Below are positions 1-8,481 of a DNA stretch of 33,754 nucleotides, piece after piece. Each line of letters opens with the position of its first letter. Positions within the stretch are counted from its first letter, which is position 1. This DNA comes from Candidatus Eiseniibacteriota bacterium (GTDB lineage Bacteria > Joyebacterota > Joyebacteria > Joyebacterales > Joyebacteraceae), in the NCBI GenBank assembly GCA_030600655.1, contig JAUVLP010000013.1, positions 1 to 33,754 on the forward strand, given 5' to 3'. The notes beneath the pieces were generated by a model that saw nothing but the letters and a program-made list of their open reading frames with translations, was not told the origin of the DNA and made no database searches. The position numbers and the translations under genes are program-made.

Positions 1-66
1 CGTTGGCCGTCCGGAAGGAACGGCGCATGGCGTTGTCTTCAGAAAGATGTACGTAGCACAGAGATT

Positions 67-2076
67 CTAGGGAGTCTGAGGGACAGAGTCAATGCTCCTT
101 CCAGCCGCAGCACCGAGATCCTCCACCTCATCAACGAGAACACCGCTCGTGGCGTAGACGCTGAATCCTACTCGTTTTCCATCAACGCGGAAGATGCAGT
201 AGTGGTTGACGGGAGAGAAGGCTTTCACATGATCCGTCCATGGGACTGTAGTGTCCTGTGCGTAGAATGGCGCTCCTGCCCCGCCGCTGACGAAGTGCCA
301 GATCGGAGCTCTGTAAGTCGGGTGGATGTCGGAGTCTATGAGCGTCCGGCTGTAGTTATGCTCGTCCCCACACATGAAGGCCAGAACCTTGTTGTGACTC
401 GAGAGGATATTCCAGAACCTGTTCCGCATGTCGATCACGTCGCCTCGCGGAACACTCGCGTCATTGAGTCCGTCGCTGCCGGTCCGCTCCTCGTCTCTCC
501 AGAACATCGCATCGTAGGCATGTCCTCCGGTCGGAAAAGCCGGCTCGTGGGTAAAGACGAATATCCAGTCTATGTCGGGATCGGACTGGGCGACATCGAG
601 GTCGATCTTGAGCCACTTGAGCTGTTCGGGCAGGAGATAGCCTTCTCTGTTGCCCCCGAAAGCGCCGAGCGCGTACGCGACACCGTCGTGATCACTCGGC
701 CAGCGCGCGGTGTTGTGGGAGTAGTAGAGTCCGGTCACCCAGTAGTTGGAGTTGATAGATACAAAGTGGCAGTTATCGTAATTGAAGGAATAGACGGTCT
801 CACCGTAACCGGGGCCTCTGTGCTCCACGCCCCTGAAGTCTGAACGCTCTACACCGGGTATGGCATTGCCATAGCAGCTCCCCGGGGGATTCACGAACCG
901 CGCTGAGAAAAGCGCCTCTACGCTCTCCTCGCCCTGCCGGTCGCGATACATGAGGATCTTCTTCCCACTATGCTCAGGATCCGTCACCTCGAAGTAGTCG
1001 CCTACCTGCTCGTGATTGCCCATCCCTTCATATATCGGCATCGAGAACGCCACCTGATCGCTTGCCCTTCGCCAGGAATCAAGCTCGGTCAGGAAGCGCT
1101 CTCCCGAACTCGTGTATCCATCGACGAGATCACCACCGAAGAGGAAGAAGTCGGCTCCCTGCGCCTTCGCCCCAGCGAGAACCGCCTTCAGCCCGGCGTA
1201 GTTGACACCTTCGATGCTCTCCTCTCCCCCACCCACTCCGGATCGGGAGTCGGAAGCAAATGCGAAGGTGAACGGTTGCCTGCTGCCGTGGTCCGGCGCG
1301 GTCTGCACATCGTACCAACGCGTACGCACCTTGGTGTTGCCGTACTGAACCCGGTACGCATAAGCGGTGTCCGCCTCGAGGCCGGCCACAAGCACTTCAT
1401 GGCGCACATCGGCACGGTTGTCGGAGACCACCCGCTCGCTCTCCCCGTCCCTGATGATGACTCCTCCGAATGACGGAGTGTCCGTCTCCCACGACACGGT
1501 GAAGTACCCGGGACCGACACCGTCCAGGCAAGGACCGAACACGATGGTCTCTGCCCGCGCATACTCGCCGTCCCCGCGCGGACCCGACCGCGAGTAACGG
1601 AAACTACGGTCCACCGTCCTAACAACGTTGAACGCGGGATCGAACACCTCGAGCCGATACGCCACTATGCCGCCACCGTTGTCCATGTAGCTTGAGCCGT
1701 ATGCCGACGATTCAAGACTGGAAATATTTACCAGGATCGTGTGTTCGCGCGTCCACTCCTCGCTCTTCTCTGATGCGATCTTGCGGTATGCCGCCCGCTC
1801 AACACCACCGACTTCGTGTAATGGACCGAACCGGATGATACCCGGCGGTGTTTCCTCTACGGTTGTGAACTCGATGATCGCGCTTGAACCGGAGAAACCA
1901 GTGATGGTCGGCGCTCGCTCAAATAGCTCCGTCGCGTGACACTCGACCGGCACCGGGTCATCGCCGATCAGTGGCGCGAGATCGGTCGCGGCCGCAGGCG
2001 CCGGAAACATCGCGACTCCAGCCAGAAACAGAATGGAGATGGCCACGACAAAAACTCTGATGGAAATCGTATTCAT
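67..2076 (-). CDS. secreted purple-acid-phosphatase-like metallophosphoesterase
   Basis: Calcineurin-like metallophosphoesterase, 669 aa, probably acting outside the cytoplasmic membrane on phosphate esters. The metal-binding motifs occur in order: ASDSRSG (about residue 274), GGDLVDG (about 314), GNHE (about 353), a late THEP and finally GDEHNYS. An N-terminal hydrophobic stretch ending in APAAA looks like a signal peptide. The region before the catalytic domain contains beta-rich, FN3/PAP-N-like sequence such as TDTPSFGGVIIRDGE. The start was moved from the track's 2187 to the ATG at 2076 because AAGGAG lies just upstream and the signal peptide begins there; the longer version would overlap the permease gene. 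It lies 49 bp downstream of the NupQ-like permease gene and may release nucleosides for that importer (inference). The substrate cannot be read from the sequence. Confidence 0.85.
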   Translation of the reverse strand: MNTISIRVFVVAISILFLAGVAMFPAPAAATDLAPLIGDDPVPVECHATELFERAPTITGFSGSSAIIEFTTVEETPPGIIRFGPLHEVGGVERAAYRKIASEKSEEWTREHTILVNISSLESSAYGSSYMDNGGGIVAYRLEVFDPAFNVVRTVDRSFRYSRSGPRGDGEYARAETIVFGPCLDGVGPGYFTVSWETDTPSFGGVIIRDGESERVVSDNRADVRHEVLVAGLEADTAYAYRVQYGNTKVRTRWYDVQTAPDHGSRQPFTFAFASDSRSGVGGGEESIEGVNYAGLKAVLAGAKAQGADFFLFGGDLVDGYTSSGERFLTELDSWRRASDQVAFSMPIYEGMGNHEQVGDYFEVTDPEHSGKKILMYRDRQGEESVEALFSARFVNPPGSCYGNAIPGVERSDFRGVEHRGPGYGETVYSFNYDNCHFVSINSNYWVTGLYYSHNTARWPSDHDGVAYALGAFGGNREGYLLPEQLKWLKIDLDVAQSDPDIDWIFVFTHEPAFPTGGHAYDAMFWRDEERTGSDGLNDASVPRGDVIDMRNRFWNILSSHNKVLAFMCGDEHNYSRTLIDSDIHPTYRAPIWHFVSGGAGAPFYAQDTTVPWTDHVKAFSPVNHYCIFRVDGKRVGFSVYATSGVLVDEVEDLGAAAGRSIDSVPQTP

Positions 2077-2125
2077 GTTCCGCTCCTTGGAGTACCGGTA
2101 CGGATTCCCGGCCAACCTGCCCGTC

Positions 2126-3028
2126 CTAGTATGGCTTCCCCAGCGCCGCCGGCGGCCGGGCTCTTCCAATGACACCCACGAGTGCAATCATCGTCAGCAC
2201 GTACGGAATCATCTGCACGAACTGGCTCGGCACCTGCTGTCCCTGCAGGCCCATCTGGACCGCCTCCGCGTAGCCGAAAAGCAGACACGCCAGAGCGGCT
2301 CCGACGGGATTCCACTTGCCGAAGATCATGGCCGCGAGGGCAATGTACCCGCGACCGGCCGACATGTTCTTCACAAACTGATGCGTGTTGAGTGCGAGGA
2401 AGGCGCCGCCGAGCCCCGCGAGCGCTCCGCTCAAGAGCACGCCCGCGAAACGCATCTTCCTTACACTTACTCCGAGCGCATCGACGGCCGCGGGATGTTC
2501 ACCCGTAGCCCTCAATCTCAGACCGAACGGCGTGTGCCAGAGCACCACGTGGGCCACGGCCACGGCGACGAGCGCCACATAGACGAGAGGAGGATAGTGT
2601 CCGATGAAAACATTGACACCACGCGCAACCGGTCCCCAGCTTTCCGGAAGCGACCAACGCGCCATTCCGACCACGGGCGGTGAGTTCGACGAACTCCCCC
2701 ATGTGATCCATGTGAGGAACTGGGTAGCTCCGGCCGCCAGGAGATTGATGGCGACGCCGCTCACTATCTGGTCGGCCTTGAAGATGACTGTGACTGCCGC
2801 GTGTATGAGCGAGACGAGCATCCCCGCGAAAATGCCGGCGACAACCCCGACCCATGGATCGCCGGTGTAGTAGGTCGCCAGAATACTCGCAAAGGCCCCG
2901 GTGAGAAGGATGCCCTCGAGCGCGATGTTCACGACCCCGGAGCGTTCGGAGAATAGACCGCCGAGCGAAGCCAGTATGAGCGGCGTCGCCATCCTGAGAG
3001 CAGAGTCAAGCACTACAAGCTCAAACAA
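2126..3028 (-). CDS. nucleoside/nucleobase ABC transporter permease, NupQ/YufQ-like
   Basis: Second membrane subunit of a BMP-family ABC importer, 300 aa and polytopic. The N-terminus LGGLFSERSGVVNIALEGI is the hallmark of this permease family (GVVNIGLEGM type), and the later GLRLRATGEHPAAVDALG is the conserved cytoplasmic loop that contacts the ATPase. The start is TTG at 3028: AGGAGG lies about 9 nt upstream, and the nearby ATG at 3035 is in another frame and gives only a few codons. The gene follows the MurJ-like gene by 13 bp instead of following its partner permease directly, which is unusual for this transporter family. Translational coupling with the upstream gene is likely. Confidence 0.93.
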   Translation of the reverse strand: MFELVVLDSALRMATPLILASLGGLFSERSGVVNIALEGILLTGAFASILATYYTGDPWVGVVAGIFAGMLVSLIHAAVTVIFKADQIVSGVAINLLAAGATQFLTWITWGSSSNSPPVVGMARWSLPESWGPVARGVNVFIGHYPPLVYVALVAVAVAHVVLWHTPFGLRLRATGEHPAAVDALGVSVRKMRFAGVLLSGALAGLGGAFLALNTHQFVKNMSAGRGYIALAAMIFGKWNPVGAALACLLFGYAEAVQMGLQGQQVPSQFVQMIPYVLTMIALVGVIGRARPPAALGKPY

Positions 3029-3041
3029 TCTTCATGCCCTC

Positions 3042-4676
3042 CTACTTCCTTCCTCGTATCCGTGCGATGACGCCACGCGCACCGCTGGAGCTCGCCTCCA
3101 GCATCTCTTTGAGCTCATTGGGCGCCAAGAGCCGCGCTGCGCTCAGGTAGACACCCAGTCCCACAGCTCCCATTCCCACCAGTGCCGTTATCTGCCACGC
3201 GAGCGACCCGCGCAGTCCGACGCTGATTGCAGTGGGAGACAGAAAGTAGAGAACAACAGCCATTACTGCGGTCGTGAGAGCGGTTGCGAGGAACGACCGG
3301 AAAAGCGCCGGGTAGCGCCCACCTCTCAGCTGTTTCGGCAGCAGGATGAAAAAGAGCCCGAGCTTAAAGATATGCGAGACGGATGTGGAGAGCGCCACTC
3401 CCGCGCTATCGAACATCCGCATGAAGATGAAGACGAGTCCAACCTTCATTCCGAGCCGCAGGAACCCGGCGATCACCGGCCGCTTCGTATCTTTCATAGC
3501 AATGAAGGCCGACGTCATGATACTCGAGATGCCAAGTGCCCATATCGTGGGTGTGTAGAGCAGAAGCGCAGATACCGTGAACCTCATCGACTCGTCGTCG
3601 AAGGCCCCCCGGTGAAAAAGGAGCCTCACGAACGGCTCACCAAGCATTGCCATTCCAATGGATGCCGGGAGAAGTATGAAGAATGCGATTCTCATCGCGG
3701 CCATCAGTTTGTCTGCAAGTTCGTCAATCCGGCCACGTGCAGCCATGGTCGCGAAGAACGGGAACAGCACCGTCGAGAACCCGACGATGAGAATCTCCTT
3801 CGGGAGTTCGATCAGGCGGAGCGCGTACGACAGCCCGGAGATGCTTCCCTCCGCAAGCATGGAAGCAAAGATACGATCGACAACATCGTCCAGCTTCGCT
3901 CCCGCCATGCCTATGAAGAGAGGAAGTGCCAGGCGCATGACTCCGAGGAACATCGGGTGCCTGAAATCGATGCGGAGCGTGACCCCTTTGGCTCGGCGCA
4001 AGAGGGACGGCAGCTGCACGACTGCGTGCACGACGCTGCCCAGGAGAATACCGTAGGCGAGGCCGTGAATGCCGTGGGTTTTTGTGAGAAAGACGGCTGC
4101 CAGAATCATGATGACGTTGTTGAGAGGGCGTCCGAGCCCTGGAACGGCGAAGTTCCTATAGCAGTGGAGGGTGTTCGCAAACAGGCCCGCCATGGTCGAG
4201 AAAAGTATCGAGAAGGCCATCACGCGCGTCAGCGATGTTGCGAGCGCATGCCTGGATTCATCGAATCCGGGCGCCACAAGCGACACCAGAAGAGGCGCCA
4301 GAACCAGAATAATGACGGTGACAACAAGTATGAGAAGCAGAAAATCCGCCAGAAATACGCCGGTGTCACTCCATGCCCTGCGCTCCCCGTACCGCTCCAA
4401 TCGCTCCGTGAATAGAGGAACGAAGCCTGAGCGAATAGGCGAACGGAACCAGGCTATCACCAGAGCAGGGATCGTGAGGGCCACGAGATAGCTGTCCATT
4501 TCGCTACTCGTCCCGAAGCGCTCCGCCACGATGATATCTTTGACGAGCGCGAGAGCCTTGGCCATGACGGAAAGACCTATGACCCACACCGTCGAAATCA
4601 CGATGCCGGTCGTCCGCGACTCCTCATAGCGGCTCACGGACTTCCGTTCTCCTCCCGATCCCCCACCGTCACTCAT
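3042..4676 (-). CDS. MurJ/MviN-family lipid flippase-like membrane protein
   Basis: MOP-superfamily membrane protein of 544 aa with about 14 hydrophobic segments, the usual MurJ length. MurJ flips lipid II across the inner membrane. Seen here: the N-terminal signature LVKDIIVAERFG followed by a conserved Asp in SEMDSYL, GFVPLFTERL after TM2, and RLIELPKEIL in the seventh-helix region, matching MurJ DRLMEFPSGVLG. Compared with E. coli MurJ as I remember it, the positions of R18 and R24 are Lys, the R52 position is not Arg, and R270 and E273 are kept. The gene begins inside the preceding permease gene (ATGA overlap) with a strong GGAGGT ribosome site, so it is translated within this operon. It could be the cell's true MurJ or a paralogue exporting another polyprenyl-linked glycan. 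Confidence 0.88.
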   Translation of the reverse strand: MSDGGGSGGERKSVSRYEESRTTGIVISTVWVIGLSVMAKALALVKDIIVAERFGTSSEMDSYLVALTIPALVIAWFRSPIRSGFVPLFTERLERYGERRAWSDTGVFLADFLLLILVVTVIILVLAPLLVSLVAPGFDESRHALATSLTRVMAFSILFSTMAGLFANTLHCYRNFAVPGLGRPLNNVIMILAAVFLTKTHGIHGLAYGILLGSVVHAVVQLPSLLRRAKGVTLRIDFRHPMFLGVMRLALPLFIGMAGAKLDDVVDRIFASMLAEGSISGLSYALRLIELPKEILIVGFSTVLFPFFATMAARGRIDELADKLMAAMRIAFFILLPASIGMAMLGEPFVRLLFHRGAFDDESMRFTVSALLLYTPTIWALGISSIMTSAFIAMKDTKRPVIAGFLRLGMKVGLVFIFMRMFDSAGVALSTSVSHIFKLGLFFILLPKQLRGGRYPALFRSFLATALTTAVMAVVLYFLSPTAISVGLRGSLAWQITALVGMGAVGLGVYLSAARLLAPNELKEMLEASSSGARGVIARIRGRK

Positions 4677-5845
4677 GAGACCTCCGCACTTCCGTCCTGA
4701 TCGATCGGCGCGGCCTCCGAACGATGCGCCAACGTCGCACCGCGCCCGCGCCGGCGCTGCACGATCTCGTTTCCGACCACCACGAGGATGATCGTCACAG
4801 CCTGAACAACCAGAATGAGTTCCCTCGGCACATTGGTGAAAAGATCAACCTCGAGCGCACCGGTGTTGAGAACCCCAAAGAGAAGCGCGGCAAACAGAAC
4901 GCCCAGGGGAGAGTTTCTTCCCAAGAGCGCAACCGCGATTCCCATGAATCCGATACCGCTTGAGAAATTGTCGAGGAACCTGTGACGAAATCCCATCACC
5001 TCGTTCGTTGCCACAAGCCCTGCGAAGGCCCCGCTCAGGAGCATCGCCAGGATGAGCGTGCGGCGCACGTTGATACCGGCGTACTCTGCTGCAGAAGCAT
5101 TATGACCGACGGCCCGGATCTCGTATCCGAGTGTGGTCCTGCGCAGAATAAACCAGGCGAGCCAGACGGCAGCCAGGGCTATCAGAAACGAAGCATTCAG
5201 CGGGTTCGCAGCCGGGAGGGGAACACCGAGCGACTGAAAGAAGTAGGCCAGCCGCGGCAGCTCTCCCGCAATCGGGATCGTTGCCGTCTGGGGCGTCATC
5301 TGCCCGGCCTCTTTGAAGACGGCCACGACGAGGTAGCTTGTGAGTCCCACCGCGATGAAGTTCATCATGATCGTGTTGATGACTTCGTGGACTCCGAAGC
5401 GTGCCTTGAGATACCCGGGGATCGCCGCCCACAGACCTCCGCCCGCGGCGGAGGCGAGAATGAGCACCGGAATCAGCAGCACCCTCGGCGCGCCCGGCAT
5501 CTGCAGGGCCACCCATGTGCAGACAAACGAACCTATGTAGAGCTGACCCTCGCCTCCGATATTGAACAGACCGGCCCGAAACGCGAAGGCCACTGCCAAA
5601 CCGGCAAAGATGAGGGGTGTAGCATTGAAAAGCACAAGTCCAATGCTATCGGCGTTTGCAAAAGCTCCCCGGAAGAGAGTTAGATAGAACGTGAGAGGAT
5701 TCTCGCCGATGGCGGCAACCACCAGACCACCTACGAGGAAAGCCGCCAGCACAGCGACCAGCGGCGCCACCACATCCGCGATCTTTCCAGCCCCGGCAAT
5801 TTCGCGAACGCGTGTGGCCATGCCGGGTATCCTTGGCGAGCTCAT
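4673..5845 (-). CDS. nucleoside/nucleobase ABC transporter permease, NupP/YufP-like
   Basis: First membrane subunit of the BMP-type importer, 390 aa. It has a longer N-terminal segment than NupQ and many hydrophobic helices. Diagnostic stretches are FRAGLFNIGGEGQLYIG near residue 89 and TTLGYEIRAVGHNASAAEYAGI in the coupling loop, both typical of the YufP/NupP family. The ATG at 5845 overlaps the ATPase stop by four bases (ATGA), and its own stop overlaps the MurJ-like start in the same way, so the three genes form a translationally coupled chain. The ligand class (nucleoside versus free base) cannot be decided from this subunit. Confidence 0.95.
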   Translation of the reverse strand: MSSPRIPGMATRVREIAGAGKIADVVAPLVAVLAAFLVGGLVVAAIGENPLTFYLTLFRGAFANADSIGLVLFNATPLIFAGLAVAFAFRAGLFNIGGEGQLYIGSFVCTWVALQMPGAPRVLLIPVLILASAAGGGLWAAIPGYLKARFGVHEVINTIMMNFIAVGLTSYLVVAVFKEAGQMTPQTATIPIAGELPRLAYFFQSLGVPLPAANPLNASFLIALAAVWLAWFILRRTTLGYEIRAVGHNASAAEYAGINVRRTLILAMLLSGAFAGLVATNEVMGFRHRFLDNFSSGIGFMGIAVALLGRNSPLGVLFAALLFGVLNTGALEVDLFTNVPRELILVVQAVTIILVVVGNEIVQRRRGRGATLAHRSEAAPIDQDGSAEVS

Positions 5846-7395
5846 GCCGCCCCTCCAGCCATGGTCTGCTCTCCGGAATCGTTCGCCGCACCTGTCATGT
5901 AGCGACCCAGATCTTCCTCCGTCACCGTCCCCGCCTCGAACTCCCCAACTATGCGTCCCCCGTACATGACCACTATCCGATCCGAGAGCGTCATTATCTC
6001 AGACAGCTCTGCCGACACAAGGAGTACTGCGGCGCCGGCATCCCGCATCTTGAGGATGCTTGTGTGAACAAACTCGATCGCTCCGATATCGACTCCGCGC
6101 GTCGGCTGAGATGCGATCAGGAGCGCCGGATCTTCGTCGAACTCCCGGGCAATGATGACCTTCTGCTGGTTGCCTCCGGAAAGATGGGAAGCACTGACCG
6201 ATGGATCGGCAGGCCTGAGGTCATGCTCCGCTATGAGTTCGCGCGCATGCTCTTCTATCTTCGCTACATTTATGAGACCGCGACGAGAGTACTCGGCACG
6301 GTGATGGTGCCCCAGTACAAGGTTCTCCGCCACCGTGAACTCCGGCACGAGTCCCCGCGCTTGTCTGTCCTCCGGAACGTGCGCCACACCCATGTCACGG
6401 ATGACGCGCGGTCTTCGATTTGTAATGTCCGATCCGCTCAATACAACATGCCCCGATGAAGCAGGACGAAGACCCGTGATGACGTCGACGAGCTCGGTCT
6501 GGCCGTTTCCCTGAACACCGGCTACTCCCAGGATCTCGCCTGATCGGATCTTGAGACTCACGTGGTCCAGGACGTGTGTTCCCTTTCTGCCGACCGCAGA
6601 CAGATCATTGACTTCGAGAACCGTTTCGCCGGGCGTTGTCTCTCCTCGCTCGACCCTCAGAAGCACATCCCGGCCGACCATCATTCTGGCCAGCTCTTCA
6701 GGAGTCGTTTCCGCTGCCGATATCACGCCGGTCACGCGCCCGTCACGCATTACGGTGACACGGTCGGCCAGTTCTATTACCTCTTTCAGCTTGTGTGTAA
6801 TGAAGATTATCGTGCGGCCGCTCTCGCGAAGCGATCTCAGGATGAGAAACAATTCGGAGACTTCCTGAGGCGTGAGGACACCAGTCGGTTCATCCAGGAT
6901 CAGGATATCGGCGCCCCGGTAAAGCACCTTCACTATCTCGGCGCGCTGCTCCAGTCCCACTGAGAGGTTCTCGATTTTCTCGTCCGGGTCCAGTGCAAGA
7001 CCGTACTCAGATGACAGGCGCTCGACTCTCTCCCTTGCCACCCTACCATCAATAAGGAGGCCCGCCCGAACCGGCTCTGTTCCCAGAACAACGTTCTCGG
7101 CCACCGTGAATGGATCTATGAGCATGAAATGCTGATGGACCATGCCGAGTCCGTGCTTGATCGAATCGCTCGCGCTGTGCCCGACAAGCGGCTTGCCGTT
7201 GAGCATTATGGAACCCTCGTCAGGCCGGACCATGCCGTAGAGGATCTTCATGAGCGTAGACTTGCCCGCTCCGTTCTCACCGATTATCGCGTGGATCTCA
7301 CCGCGGCGGACGTCAAAGTCAACGTCGTCACACGCCAGCACGCGCGGGTAGCGCTTGGTCACTCCTCGCATCTCGACGGCATTATGCTCGGGCAT
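5842..7395 (-). CDS. nucleoside/nucleobase ABC transporter ATPase with two ABC domains, NupO/YufO-like
   Basis: Tandem-domain ATPase of 517 aa that powers the BMP importer. Domain 1 (about residues 5-245) has a full Walker A GENGAGKST and Walker B/DEP LILDEPTGVLTPQE, with the family-typical degenerate signature LSVGLEQR. Domain 2 (about 260-500) has the weakened Walker A GVQGNGQTEL and a canonical LSGGNQQ signature followed by ASQPTRGVD. This split of features is normal for RbsA/YufO-like ATPases and is not a defect. The ATG at 7395 is preceded by GAGGGGG. The gene lies 42 bp after the binding-protein gene and overlaps the NupP-like permease by 4 bp. Confidence 0.96.
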   Translation of the reverse strand: MPEHNAVEMRGVTKRYPRVLACDDVDFDVRRGEIHAIIGENGAGKSTLMKILYGMVRPDEGSIMLNGKPLVGHSASDSIKHGLGMVHQHFMLIDPFTVAENVVLGTEPVRAGLLIDGRVARERVERLSSEYGLALDPDEKIENLSVGLEQRAEIVKVLYRGADILILDEPTGVLTPQEVSELFLILRSLRESGRTIIFITHKLKEVIELADRVTVMRDGRVTGVISAAETTPEELARMMVGRDVLLRVERGETTPGETVLEVNDLSAVGRKGTHVLDHVSLKIRSGEILGVAGVQGNGQTELVDVITGLRPASSGHVVLSGSDITNRRPRVIRDMGVAHVPEDRQARGLVPEFTVAENLVLGHHHRAEYSRRGLINVAKIEEHARELIAEHDLRPADPSVSASHLSGGNQQKVIIAREFDEDPALLIASQPTRGVDIGAIEFVHTSILKMRDAGAAVLLVSAELSEIMTLSDRIVVMYGGRIVGEFEAGTVTEEDLGRYMTGAANDSGEQTMAGGAA

Positions 7396-7437
7396 GAAGC
7401 GAGAACCCCCTCGTACAACTATTTGTGGCGGAATCGG

Positions 7438-8451
7438 CTAATCGCGCGGGACGTCGATCTCCCCGGCGATGATCTTCGCCCTCACAGTCTCGACCGTCTC
7501 GATCATAGCTTCCGTCATGAGCTCTGAATTGTAGTCGTCCACGGCGTAGCCAACACCATCCTCGGCGAGACCCAATTCCTGAACGCCCCCTTCGAACCTG
7601 TTCTCGAGGGCCGAGAGAATGACCGCGTATACGGCATTATCTACCCTCTTGACCATGCTGGTAAGCACATAGCCGGGCGCCATGTAGTTCTGATTCGAAT
7701 CGACGCCGATCGCAAGGTTGCCGGTCTCTCTCGCCGCCTCTATGACGCCTATGCCCGTGTTGCCGGAAGCGTGGTAGATAACATCCACACCTCGACCGTA
7801 CTGGAGCAGCGCCAGTTCCTTGCCCTTCGCGGGATCAGCGAACGCCTGCGGAGTTGAACCTGCATATCCAACGGTGACAGAGACGGCCGGGTTGGCATAC
7901 CTGGCCCCTGCAATGTAGCCGGCCTCGAACCGGTGGATGAGTGGCACGTCCATACCACCGATGAAACCGAGACGGCCCGTCGCGCTCTTGAGACCGGCGA
8001 TCACACCGACCAGGAACGACCCCTCTTCCTCCCGGAAGATGAGACCGGCAAGATTGTCCGGGAGCTGTTCATTCGGTCTTGCGTCGAAGTCGACACACGC
8101 GAACCGCGCATCCGGGTAGTCGACCGCCACACTCCTCATGGAATCGCTGAAGAGGAATCCTACACCGATAATGACGTCGAAGCCCGCCTGCGCCAGCTTC
8201 CTGAGACCGGTCTCCCTGTCAGCGTCCTGTCCGGGCTCGAACTCCGTGTGCTCAATCTCGAAATCGTCGGCAATTCTCAGAAGCCCGCGATATGCGGAAT
8301 CATTGAAAGATTTATCCCCCTTGCCGCCAACGTCAAAGACCATCCCGACCTTGAAAGCACCTGTGTCCTGCGACGGAGTGCTCTGCCGGCATCCCGTCAC
8401 AACGAGAGACAGAAGGACAAGCAGAAAAGCAAACAACGTGAGCTTCTTCAT
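7438..8451 (-). CDS. BMP-family (PnrA-like) purine nucleoside-binding lipoprotein
   Basis: Extracytoplasmic solute-binding lipoprotein, 337 aa. The N-terminus MKKLTLFAFLLVLLSLVV runs into a lipobox ending VTGC, so Cys21 should be lipidated. The mature start GMVFDVGGKGDKSFNDSA is the signature of the Bmp/PnrA family, whose SFN and Asp residues bind purine nucleosides. Another conserved ligand-side motif is GVDSNQNYMAPG near residue 245. The ATG at 8451 follows AAGGAGCACATC. It is the first gene of the transporter block. The natural ligand could be inosine/guanosine or a free base; linkage to adenine deaminase favours purines (inference). Confidence 0.94.
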   Translation of the reverse strand: MKKLTLFAFLLVLLSLVVTGCRQSTPSQDTGAFKVGMVFDVGGKGDKSFNDSAYRGLLRIADDFEIEHTEFEPGQDADRETGLRKLAQAGFDVIIGVGFLFSDSMRSVAVDYPDARFACVDFDARPNEQLPDNLAGLIFREEEGSFLVGVIAGLKSATGRLGFIGGMDVPLIHRFEAGYIAGARYANPAVSVTVGYAGSTPQAFADPAKGKELALLQYGRGVDVIYHASGNTGIGVIEAARETGNLAIGVDSNQNYMAPGYVLTSMVKRVDNAVYAVILSALENRFEGGVQELGLAEDGVGYAVDDYNSELMTEAMIETVETVRAKIIAGEIDVPRD

Positions 8452-8481
8452 GATGTGCTCCTTCCTGTGACCGGCGCACCC

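Noticed and set aside
1-66. Left-edge sequence before the phosphatase stop
   Set aside because: No ORF end, terminator or RNA feature could be supported in these 66 bases.
2901-4415. 504-aa plus-strand ORF opposite the MurJ-like gene
   Set aside because: Composition is rich in Arg/His/Glu with no recognisable domain. It is an antisense shadow of a well-supported membrane-protein gene in high-GC DNA.
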